NCBI GenBank assembly: GCA_963669155.1
Contig: OZ022593.1
Location: 4,831,155-4,895,154, forward strand
Length of the DNA stretch: 64,000 bases
Reading direction: 5' to 3'
DNA from: Arbacia lixula
Lineage: Eukaryota > Echinodermata > Echinoidea > Arbacioida > Arbaciidae
Made by a program: the position numbers and the translations under genes
Shown: positions 1-25,205 of the stretch, piece after piece
Layout of the letters: each line of letters begins with the position of its first letter
Numbering within the stretch: position 1 is the stretch's first letter
Notes under the pieces: generated by a model
What the model was told of the DNA's origin: nothing
What the model saw: only the letters and a program-made list of their open reading frames with translations
Databases searched by the model: none

Positions 1-1620
1 AGTAGAAGTACGTGCAGAGCCGATGGAGGAGCTGGAGGTCGTGCAACATGAGGAGAGGGAAGCAAGGCAGGAGATCGAGACTCTACCCTGTAGATTGTCA
101 TCCAGGCGATCATCTTATCTCAAGGAAGGCGCCTTGAGGTGTTCGGCATAAAGCCCGTCAAGGCCGGAGACCCCATGATCTAGGACTGGATTGTGGACAT
201 GCGGGACCAGCTGGCAGTAACCTGGGCCCCGCAGAGCAAGCTGCCTTCGTTGAGGACCACCTGACTGGCAATATAATGCCCATCAGGATATCCTTGGCCG
301 TGGCGATGTCGTAGCTTGCAACATGAAAGAGATCTTCACCATTCTCTAGGAGGTCTTCGGAGATGGTGACTCTCTTCCAGTCCTGCTCCAGAAGTTTTTC
401 AGCTTCCAGCAGGCCCCATCAGAAGGACTTCTCAAGTTCTCCTTAGACGTGTCATTGTATGACAGGATCAGTGCCCTGGACCCATCCTACCGGTTGTGGG
501 AAGCTGTCCAGAAGTTTCAGTGAACATTGGAGGCGTGATGGGTGGCAGGTGCCTGCTGGACACTGGTGTGCAGGTGTCCACAATCACCGAGACGTTCTTC
601 AAGGAGCACCTCGCCCATGAAGAAATGATTGACGTCTCGGAATTCATCACCATCACTGGGGCACAGGGTCTGGCAGTCCCTTACTGTGGCTACGTTGAGC
701 TGTCACTGAACGTCATGGGAAAGAGTTTTCCAAGTCTTGGATTCCTGGTCATACGGGGCCCCGTACAACCGCCCATGGCAGAGAGGAAGAGGTTAGTTCC
801 GGCTGTTATTAGATCCAATGTCCTTTGTGATGTTCACCAGGCACTGAAGTCTACATCGGAGAGCCAATTCCAGCGGGATCTATCCAGGTCCAGTGATGGT
901 ACTGCTATGGGTCCACGTCCTTGCCCTATATGAGGAGGTGATTGCGCGAAACCCTCAAACTTCCAAGTTCGTTCCGATTGAAGAAAGCCAGTGATGCTTC
1001 CAACAAGGTGCAGTGTCACTATCGACTGCACTACCCATCATGCAAAACGATCTTACGTGGCTACATTTGTCGAAGAGCATGACATGTTGACTTTACCAAA
1101 TGGACTTGTACTCCTACCTACACTTGTTAGGGTGCCCTCTTCGGGAAGAGTTCCTGTCCTGATGGTAAACTTCAGCAACAGAGATGTCTACCTTGCCCCT
1201 AGGACACCAATTGGTCTCCTTGAAGTGACTCCATGGACTATGGTTAAACTGACGACAAAGTCGCTGTACTGGAAAAGGTCTCAACCAGTACGCCCACATC
1301 AGATCAACTCCAGGAGTTGATGAGCGGGATGGAGGTAGACAATGACATCAAGGCATCCCCGAACAAACTTGGAAAAACTTGAACAGCTGATCAGGAAATA
1401 CTACAACCAGTTCAGCAAGGATGACATGGACATAGGGTATTGTGACAAAGTCCAACACAAAATCCCACTCGAGGACAAACGCCTAGTACGCCTACCACAT
1501 CGATGAATTCCCCCACATCAATGGAGTGAGGTGCATGAGTACTTGGAGAAATCTCTCAAACGAGATTGAGCCAAGACTCGCAGTGTTGCTGTGTCACATA
1601 GAGAAAATAAGGCTTTCATA
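1..1620 (+). mobile_element. Decayed Ty3/gypsy-like retrotransposon pol fragment
   Basis: Remnant of an LTR-retrotransposon polyprotein. An open stretch at 496-933 carries a retropepsin-like site (LLDTGVQVSTI, catalytic D-T-G near base 560), followed in another frame at about 991-1320 by a segment resembling the protease to reverse-transcriptase linker (VPVLMVNFSNRDVYLAP). Around 1400-1530 there is a shifted, stop-interrupted segment resembling the start of Ty3/gypsy RT (a HKIPLED-like piece, then a PPHQWSEVHEYLEK-like piece). Frameshifts and stops separate the pieces, and no LTR, RT active site, RNase H or integrase is seen, so it is inactive and truncated by the window edge or by decay. Family assignment comes from recognised motifs. 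Confidence 0.75.
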
Positions 1621-2089
1621 CAGAATCATTTTTTTATACTTTTTTGTACATTTCATTTATTTGTATATTGAGTGGACATTTGGATTTGCCTCAGCTTCAT
1701 GATGATATCCAATCCATGTTTATTTTACCTCCATCACTGTTTAAACCTGCTCTCAAACGAATGTCAGTCTTGTGATTTAAAAAAATGAATGAATGGAATC
1801 AATTATTGCAATGTAAGAAGGAAAGGGTATGTTTGACTTTGTTGGAGATATTTATTTACATAATTTTGCTTCTTTGGACTACCCAAGATATATGATAGCA
1901 TTTTTATATAATGTCAGAAATTAAAAAAAAAAACGTGTTAAGTTTACCAATATCTGGTGATTTTTTATCTGAAATTATTTATATTGAAATATACATTTGA
2001 AGAATTTGAACATTTGTGTACTCTGTATCAGCATATTTGTTGTATTTGGTTACAGGTAATAGATAGTAGTGGTGAAAAGATGGCATGAT
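1621..2089. other. Intergenic AT-rich DNA
   Basis: AT-rich sequence after the retrotransposon remnant, with A and T homopolymers. I see no coding signal, RNA gene or clear repeat boundary. Confidence 0.5.
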
Positions 2090-2305
2090 GCGGGCCCCAT
2101 TTCATAAAGCTGTTTGTAAATTACGCATGACTTTGCACGCAACTGGTGACCTGTTCTTGTGATAAATGAGATAAATAATCTCCGAGGATCAGATTTCAAG
2201 TTTAGCTGATGGGAATCAAAAGCATTGAGAATCTGATTTAGCACAAGAAAGGGTCACCAGTCTTACATAAATTTGTTTGTAGCTTAAAAACAACTTGGTG
2301 AAACA
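2090..2305. repeat. Foldback MITE, GGGCCCCATTTCATAAAG family
   Basis: The left arm contains CAACTGGTGACCTGTTCTTG and the right arm CAAGAAAGGGTCACCAGTC, so the two halves are roughly complementary. A related foldback lies at 38820-39115, with the same GGTGACC / GGGTCACC arms. This is a short non-autonomous element with no coding capacity. Confidence 0.6.
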
Positions 2306-2370
2306 CTCTCAGTTATCTTAACCACTACTATCCAATACCATATCAGTTGCCTTCAAACTCATTTGGCTGG

Positions 2371-2520
2371 GTCCCGTTGCATAAAACTTACCTTTGATGG
2401 TAACTTTGCTACCAATGGCAACTTCTATGGAAACCTTGAATTTGATTGACTCTCAACCAATGTTACCATGGAAATTACCATTTATGGCAGTTATAATTAA
2501 TGGTAAGTTTTATACCTTGG
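2371..2520. repeat. Palindromic MITE, family M1 (TGTTGCATAAAACTTACC)
   Basis: Copy of a 135-155 bp palindromic element whose ends read (C)CCGTTGCATAAAACTTACC on the left and GGTAAGTTTTATA on the right, with internal ACCAATGGCAAC-type arms. Other copies lie at 17551-17703 and 62524-62659. The right end is diverged here. Confidence 0.65.
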
Positions 2521-2524
2521 TACT

Positions 2525-2707
2525 AGGCTGTGAGGTGTATGGACACAACCCATTCTGTTAACTATGTCTGGTAACACAGACTATGCCCTAATCCCATCTT
2601 GCTAGAAGGGAAGGGGTCAGAGGAGCCTTGACGTAATGAGAGTGTAGTCTGTTTTACCAGACACAGTTGTTAACACACTGGGTTGTGTTCATAGCACCCG
2701 GCAGCCT
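2525..2707. repeat. Foldback element with AGGCTG/CAGCCT ends
   Basis: Arms around GGACACAACCCA (about 2540) and TGGGTTGTGTTC (about 2680) are complementary, with inner arms GTCTGGTAACACAGACTA and TAGTCTGTTTTACCAGAC. The element starts directly after the M1 copy. No coding sequence. Confidence 0.6.
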
Positions 2708-3055
2708 AATACCTAGGCTAGGCCCTGTACTATGTTTGAAATGCCTGTTCTGATCTGTGAAGAATTAACAGTAGTGAATATATGGATGCAAACAAAGAAG
2801 TTGCATTCTGCTGTATCTTCTGTTTTCAATGTGTATGGAAATGTGTGTTTGTGTGTGAGGTGATAGTGTGTATGGTAGGTCCTATATAGTGTGGAGGGGG
2901 GAGGGGTAGGGTAGGAAGGGTGGAAATGGTAGGAAGGGTTCAAAGGGAGAATGTACTCCTTGAAAGTTTCATCACTTCATTTTGTGTGAGTGTTTTCCAA
3001 ACAAAGGATATATGAAATCTATAAAGTGAATGTAAATGATTGTAAAGACATGTTT

Positions 3056-3330
3056 AATCTGTAGGGAAACCCCGTTATAACGAGGAAGTCGGGACCCACA
3101 CTTTTTCCTCGCTATAGCCGATTGCTCGCTATACCAGTACATGATCAAAACATACAGAAACAAATGCATCTATAGGACGACACAAACGATAACACATTTA
3201 CCGCTAGGACTGTAGTATTTAAATGGCTTTGCAAGCATTCTAAACTGAATTCACTAGCTAAAAATTCTCTAAAATACCTTAACAGTACCGTTGAAAATGT
3301 AAATAAACGAGACATATGTGTGGAGAAGTA
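3056..3330. mobile_element. Left-end fragment of a Tigger-like DNA transposon
   Basis: Begins TGTAGGGAAACCCCGTTATAA and continues closely parallel to the left part of the element at 32817-33531 (CGGGACCCA, CTCGCTATACCAGTACATG, GCTTTGCAAGCATTCTAAAC). The right terminal repeat is absent, so this is a truncated copy. Confidence 0.7.
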
Positions 3331-5464
3331 CATGTATTTGCTTTGAATTCATAGGAAGTAAAATTTCTTGGATGAAGTGATGAATAAAAAGAAACTATTC
3401 AACAAATAACAATTATTTGTGGCCCCCTGTTTGTCAGCATGCCACCACAGTATATTTCCTAGGCTTTTCAATTGTTATTATAATGAATAAATCCTCTAAA
3501 GTCAAAGTTTGTTCATCACAAATATCTGTGTGCAGGTAGATAACCTATGTACATCAGAGTTGCAAATAGATGGTCTTGAATGGCATGATAATTTGGTTCT
3601 GGACAAGAAGGAGAGACTCTTTCACAGGACATATTCATTCTAGAATATTGATTTATACTGGATTATTAAAACAAATTAGTTGGACACAATTGGATATCAT
3701 TGCATGATTTCATTTATTACAAAATAAATTAAAAAGATCACATATACACACATTTTGTAATCTCACATTCACATACAGTACACATGTAAGCACATGCGTG
3801 TATAGACATGTGCCTTCAGATTGCAAAATTGATACATAAAAATTAACAAGGTATTTTTTTCTAAGAAGGGGGGGGGGTAACCTTCATCCACATTGAAAAT
3901 TGAAAGAGTTGGTTGGAAAAGGGTTTCAGAAACAGACATATCAGGATATTACTGGTGTTAGACAAATCACTAGCATTCCTCTCAGTCATCCTGCAGATTG
4001 GGAGGTGAGCCTCAGACCTAATCTTAAAATGTATGCAGCTTTATTCATTCCAGAAGACTTCTGGGCCATTCCATTGTGCAGCGGAAAAAACCCAGCACTT
4101 CAGAAGCTTCCCTGCCCGCAGTGTTGGCAGAGTTTATGTCAGAATCTACAGAAAAAATCCACACTTCATATCAACAAAGCATGATCAAGATCAAGTCCAC
4201 ATATTGGCCAGATACTGCTTTAATATAATATTGAAGTACGTTTGTGAAAAATTGGGGATAAAAGGTAAGTTTGGGGAAAACCTATTTCTATTTGTCAGCA
4301 TTTTCTCTGTATATGTCAGCATCCCCATACTCCTGCAGCAAAGTTTATAATGGCACTTCCCCCTAGAGTAGACACACACCATTTTTATAATGAAATAATC
4401 GTCATTGATCAAATTACCATTCATATCTTTCATTTGCATGATCATGTAAATGTATGTCGGTCATGAAAAAATACTGAAAAGAACATTTTTAAGAAAAAAA
4501 AATATAATGATCTATCAAAGCCTCAATTATAATACTTTCCATAACATTTTTTTTTGCATGGCAAAATGAATTTGCAGAAGAAATGTGGAAGAGAAATATC
4601 CATCCCACCTGAAATATGTGAACTTATATGATGTGGTATTGCACTGATGCTATTTTATGCAAATGGCAAATACATTTTGCTCATTTACAAGAAATGACAC
4701 GACGTGTACTTGCTTCCTTCTGCCACAGTTGCGCAGACTGCGCGCTCCACTGTGACTCAACATAATCTGCAGTGGAAGGGACTAGGTACACCACATGAGG
4801 AAGTATTCCAGAATTAAAACACTTGTACATGTAGTTTATACATCAAGCAGACATGTCAGTCTCGTTCTCAGGATTTTTATTCTCGTACTTTGAATCACCA
4901 TATTCAAATCAATTTTTACTGATGCAGCACTTTGCTTTTCTTTGCCTCTCTGCTCACAGACAGGCAACCTTATTTTGCTCTTTTCTTAAATAAATGGACT
5001 ATAAAATTCGTTTTTACCGAAAATCATGTCACGTTAAAACAAAACTTAAACAAAAACCAACCATGATTCCAAAGTTAAGTTCAACTTTGAATTATGACAA
5101 AATCAACATTTCGAAGTCATGAACATTTTAAGTAATTCAAAAACAAAGACTTCATTATGTAACCAAGAAGGTACATTTTGATCATAAAACTTGGAGTGAC
5201 AGGATAAAGCAAGTAGTGTATTTCAGTTTGACTTACTAATAAGGACCATTATCATGTGTCTTGGGTTGATGGTCTCAAAAAGGTATTCAGTGGTGACAGA
5301 AATGTGATATTTGGCAATTTTATATAAAAAAATTGTTAAGCAAGGCAAAAAGGTACTGTCAACTTTGTTAAGGACAAAAGGCTATTCAAGTCATTTGTTT
5401 TGTCAATTAACGCATTCTCACCAAATAAATGTGCAGCTCTGCCATGATCCTATTGTTTCAGCTT
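3331..5464. other. Intergenic DNA without recognised gene
   Basis: Mostly AT-rich unique-looking sequence. The segment at about 4570-4735 resembles one in a PARG intron at about 12098-12235 (shared GATGTG, CTCATTTACAAGAAA and ACTTGCTTCCT blocks), so it is an old dispersed repeat. Short open frames at 3900-4350 show no recognisable domain or codon pattern. Confidence 0.5.
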
Positions 5465-5660
5465 TTGAAGAAAGATAGATATAAACAGAGAAAGAGGGAT
5501 TAAGAGAGAGGGAGAGTGAGATGGAGAGAGGGAGAGAGAGAAAGAGAGGGAGAGAAATAGAGATATATAGACAGAAAGAGAGGGATAACAAGGTAGGAGG
5601 GGAGGGGTGATAGAGAGAGTGGGGGGGGGGGGGGGGTAGAAGGAGAGAAAGAATGGGATG
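5465..5660. repeat. Polypurine (GA)n tract with G-run
   Basis: GA-rich low-complexity tract ending in an uninterrupted run of 16 G at about 5621-5636. The serine/leucine-rich open frames on its opposite strand are artefacts of the repeat. Confidence 0.9.
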
Positions 5661-5787
5661 GATAAAGGGACAGTGAAAGACATATAAAGACAATCAGATA
5701 TAGAGACACATACAAATGGCTACAAAGATGAATAGACACAGAGTTAGGCAAATACATATATCTATGTATAAGATGTGTATAATAATA

Positions 5788-7055
5788 CAGCTTACTCTCG
5801 ATATAACGAGGTCGTCGGGACCATGGCTTTTTCCTCGTTTTAACGAAACCTCGTTGTATCCAAACAGAATAAAAAACAATAAAATACATTGAAACATGTG
5901 TGCTTGTGTGTTAATTGTGTTTTACTATGTTTTCATATCCATAACCGTCTTGGAAACATGCATTATCAAACTGAAAAAAGGGGATTTATTTTTGCTCAAC
6001 ACATCATCTTACCTTGATTTATTTTTGACGTTTTAATAACTAATTGAATTCAATGAATTATAGACCATTCCCTATACGACGGGTGTTATTTTGCAGTAAA
6101 TTAACAGGTCAATTGTTATCGTAATCTTCTGGACAAGAAAACATGCGGTTTCGTTGTTTGGACGAACAAGGGAATAGGCGGCGCAACGGGCTGAACAGCC
6201 AGGATATGAGGGGAAGGTGGAGTTAGATAAGAGCGTCTCGCTCGTCCGATAGGTTTTGCACAACGACGTAGCAAGACCGTTATGATCGGCACTTTTTTTG
6301 TAGGTCATTCCAAAATTATTACGAGGGGGTTCCATGTAGAAGATTAACGCTGCCCTGCATGCTTATACATGTATTTCAATTTGTATCGTGATGATTTCCA
6401 GCGGTATTCTAATTTCAAGAATATTTTATTATCTCTTCAAATCTTTCATTGTCATATTTTGGTGTGTGAAATATACTTCACCCGTCCGAGAGCACATTTG
6501 TTTTTGACAAGAAACCAATCAATCGCTGCTCATCAGACACACCCCCAATTCAGCACGCACCGTGTCATTGATTGCCGCAATAGGATCGGACTTGCAAACC
6601 ATGTGCTTTCAATGTACGTACGCTGTGTGAAGGAGTGATGTATCAGAAACAGCACGCGCCGTATTTGATTGCCGTGATGGGATCGGACTTGGAAACCATG
6701 TGCTTTCAATGTACGTACGCTGTGCGATTGCGAAGGAGTGATGTATTAGAAACTGTGCACATGCTCACGTTGTGTGGACGTGTATGACAAGATGTGTGTC
6801 TGGCTCCTTGCGGTGCTGGTGTTTTCATGTCTCGATTTTTCCTTCCTTGTTATAACGGGACGCAATTGTTATGTTTTTCTTTGTCATGGGGTTAACAGAA
6901 TAAGCTCGTTCTAACGAAATCTCGTTGTAACCGTGCTCGTTGTAAGCGACGTGTTGCACCATAGGTTTGCATGTAGAAACTTTTGGGACCGAGAGATTTC
7001 TCTCGTTATAACGAAACCTCGTTATATCCATGCTCGTTGTATCGAGAGTAAGCTG
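5788..7055. mobile_element. Tigger/pogo-like non-autonomous transposon, 1.27 kb, complete ends
   Basis: The left end reads CAGCTTACTCTCGATATAAC and the right end is its near-exact inverse (CGAGAGTAAGCTG), flanked by TA at 5786-5787 and 7056-7057. The sub-terminal sequence repeats CTCGTTATAACGAAACCTCG-type motifs, typical of Tigger-like ends. No transposase frame survives. A duplicated segment of about 100 bp lies inside (about 6550-6745, ATCGGACTTG...CATGTGCTTTCAATGTACG in both copies). The right end is only about 250 bp beyond the PARG stop codon, so the element may supply part of the PARG 3'UTR. Confidence 0.85.
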
Positions 7056-7306
7056 TACACAAGTTTAAACGGATGACTGTGGATTCGTCATTTTCATTGT
7101 GCAACTCAGAGTTCCACGCAACTTGAGTTGCGATCATCAGGCAACTAAACATTTAAAAAAACAATACCATTGAGCAATTCATTGGAAAAGTTATCATTTT
7201 AAAACCAACAAAAAACATATTTCTATTTGCTATTTTTAGGGTTGCAGCTGTTTACATATATAGATATATATTCATACAGAGAAAGATAAGGATATCCCTG
7301 GTACTA

Positions 7307-22330
<15,024 letters not shown>

Positions 22331-22460
22331 CAAACGTCAGAGATGAATTTTCAGATGAAATTTCCTGGGACTATGAACATTCTATTGATAAAAATAACAA
22401 TAAAAATCATTCAGTTTAAACTTTATATTATAAGACATTGTCATTGAATTAGATTAGATG

Positions 22461-23622
22461 GGCGCTAGTTCATAAGTGTATCCACGGCAGCCTACACGAC
22501 TAGTCATGGGTACCTAGCCGCGTAGCAGTCCCGGGGCTAGGCCGGCAAGGCTAGGGCCTAGCTAAAGTAAACGGGCACTAATGCAGACCTAGAAATCACT
22601 TTTTTGGATGAATTCAACGGCAAAGAAGTTGTCTAGGGTAAGGGTTAGGCACCAGCTTCAAACTCCATAGGCCGTGTGTACGAAGTAAGGCAGAACGGCC
22701 TATAATTTCAAATACCCATAACTATCTAGTTTGCGTAAATAAAATGAAATCACTTGCAGGTCGTCTTCCTTGCACTAATTGGAATATGATTCGCAAATCA
22801 AAATCAAAGACATAATCTTTTACTCACAATTCTAAGTAGTTTTGCTAATCAGGTTTCATGACTCGTCAGCTTTCTAACCTCCGGAAAATATCGTGTAAAA
22901 GTTCGTAGCTCACCCTAGCCCTATATTTGACACGTAACGGGGAGGACGATAGTAGGCTCAGCGAAAGAAGTGCCGATAGCATGTTTGTAAACATCCAGGC
23001 TGTGCACACTATAGCCCTCGCGATATTATTTGTGCTTAAATGTCGTTACGATTTATAATTTAGAAATAAATGACAAAATCTCATTAAGTTGGCAGTTTTA
23101 TTTATTTATATTCAATGACGCACATAAATGTTCATTGTAACCTGGGTACAATGTTTTTATCTTTTGTCTGCTACAAAACTGGACATATGAGCTTCTACAA
23201 ATTACGAGCTTAATAATGCCCTCAGACTTTGATAAAGACTAGTCACGGTGGAAACTTCTTTTCGTATGCTAACAACGGTTATTCGACGTGTAAACATAGC
23301 GGAGAGCAGACGCTACTACATAAGCTGAACGGGAATAAATCTTGGATTTTCTCCTAATGAATTGGTAAGCTGATACGATTTTTACAGTTTGGGGGCATGG
23401 AATTAATGTATGAATCTTGGGAAGACTTTAAAAAAGTCCAAGAATTCATGGTTTTGAAGTCACCACAATTTATGTGCACAATATCCACAATTCCCTATGG
23501 ACCTGAACATGTGTATATATACAGCAAGTATATTACACATGTAACAGGTATGGGGTTAGGTTTAGGGTTCAAATTCATAAAATAAGTGCCAAAGTATATG
23601 GATACACTTATGAACTAGCGCC
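22461..23622. mobile_element. 1.16 kb element with perfect 24-bp terminal inverted repeats
   Basis: GGCGCTAGTTCATAAGTGTA at 22461 (24 bp to 22484) is matched exactly in inverse at 23599-23622. No convincing target-site duplication and no transposase frame is visible. Its left end is 131 bp upstream of the PARG start codon, so the PARG promoter or 5'UTR lies in or beside it. Family unknown. Confidence 0.8.
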
Positions 23623-24632
23623 AATTACAACGCTGGTGGTAGGTATGCGAAACTGTCCCAAAGTCGCATTTTGTTTTGTACCTGGGTACAAAAGCTTTCA
23701 CTGCTCTCGTAATTTAATGCCAATAATGCACAAAAACATATCATGTGAGACAATAAACTACTGAGTAGTAGGAGCCTACTGTGTGCAAAAAACTTTTGTC
23801 AAAACGATTACCGGTAGTTGTTCTACACGAGCCAGTACAATGATGAAAATGTTTGGTCATTGGAATCGTGATTCTATTTCATGAAGGAAAGTGATAACAT
23901 TAATTTTAATTATATAAATATTGATTTTGACAAAAGTAGTACTGAACACATTTTGAAATCTTGATAAGTTGATAGAAATTTTTATCATTGCACAATAGTC
24001 AATACTCTTTTAACTCCACCATTTACCATGTCAGTACTAATATGTGTACACTATAACTAAGCCGGGAGCTCCACCGCAAAGCAGATTTGTGGGTTAACCC
24101 GTGGCCATACCTGTTAGTGTTACATGTGTATACTTGCTGCCTGGGCTTGTCTGTGCGCGAAATTGTTGGACAAATCTCAAGTCCAACAGTAACACAAATA
24201 CTGATACATGGGACTAGCTCGTAGAGATAGGTCTACTTCTTTTCGCGAAATCCAGGATGAAGGTCTAACAGAAATAATTATCTTCCGGATTTCACGACTC
24301 TTTTATGAAATCTTAGGAGACTACAAAGACACTTACCTCTTGTATATATCTATCAGCTCTTTAAACATCAATTCATGTCATGTCCATTCTTGTCGTATTT
24401 TTTTTTTCCGCTAGAGTTAGATCAACATTTTACTCACACCAACTATATGTAACTCGCCCAATAAATATTATGGGTTATCGGAATAGGAATTCGGCCCAAG
24501 CTCGATCACTTGGGCTATAGCATTTACTTTAAATTGTTTTATACGTGAAAATTTACATTATAAATAAGTCCAAGTGAGAGATTGGATAGAATATAAGAGG
24601 AGAGTCTGCGTGAAAAAGACAGAGAGGAGGAA

Positions 24633-24679
<47 letters not shown>

Positions 24680-25175
24680 AGAAAATAAAAATAGAGAGTT
24701 TGAAGTTTGAAGTTTATGAGAAATACATAGTAACATGTACAATACAATTTTAAGTATACACATATGTTTTATTTGAGGAAAAGAAAAAAAAAGAAGAGAA
24801 AACAGTTTTGATAGAATTTATTTATTTAGAGGGAGAGAGAGGGAGACAGAGAGAGACAGAGAGAGACAGAGAGAGACAGAGAGACACAGACAGAGAGAGT
24901 CGACCGATCCAGTCCAGTTTTTCTTCCAGTAAGAATGGTTCTAGTTGTTAACTGAAAATTGTATTCATTCATTTTATTCATCCTCGTCGACATTTTATGA
25001 ATACATGTTTAACTTTATCCATTAGCCTCTGAATATTAATTTGAGTTGACAACTAAAATAACGTACCGTAAGACAATGAAAGTCATGAATGAGTTAGAAC
25101 TAATTTGAGGCGAGTTCATATGAAACGAGATGTCTGTCATTTCGTAGCGCCCTCTCTTGTTACACATCAATAATT
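23623..25175. other. Divergent intergenic region between PARG and RPS24
   Basis: Holds GA microsatellites at about 24636-24675 and 24829-24900 and a small hairpin (GCCCAAGC...CTTGGGC) near 24495-24520. Otherwise AT-rich with no recognised gene. It should contain the RPS24 promoter at its right end. Confidence 0.5.
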
Positions 25176-25205
25176 CTCTTTTCGGTCAGTCAGGATACCG
25201 TGAAA
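25176..25205 (+). promoter_or_regulatory. RPS24: RPS24 transcription start region with 5'TOP-like tract
   Basis: CTCTTTTCGGTCAGTCAGG directly precedes the start codon. A C followed by a pyrimidine run is the 5' terminal oligopyrimidine signature of ribosomal protein mRNAs, which places them under mTOR-dependent translational control. The exact start base is inferred. The 5'UTR would be only about 30 nt. Confidence 0.6.

Noticed and set aside
3900-4350. Plus-strand frames of 94 and 105 aa
   Set aside because: No recognisable domain, splice structure or composition typical of the real exons in this window.
23397-23585. 62-aa frame starting MELMYESWEDF
   Set aside because: Lies inside the 22461-23622 TIR element, with no domain; likely chance.
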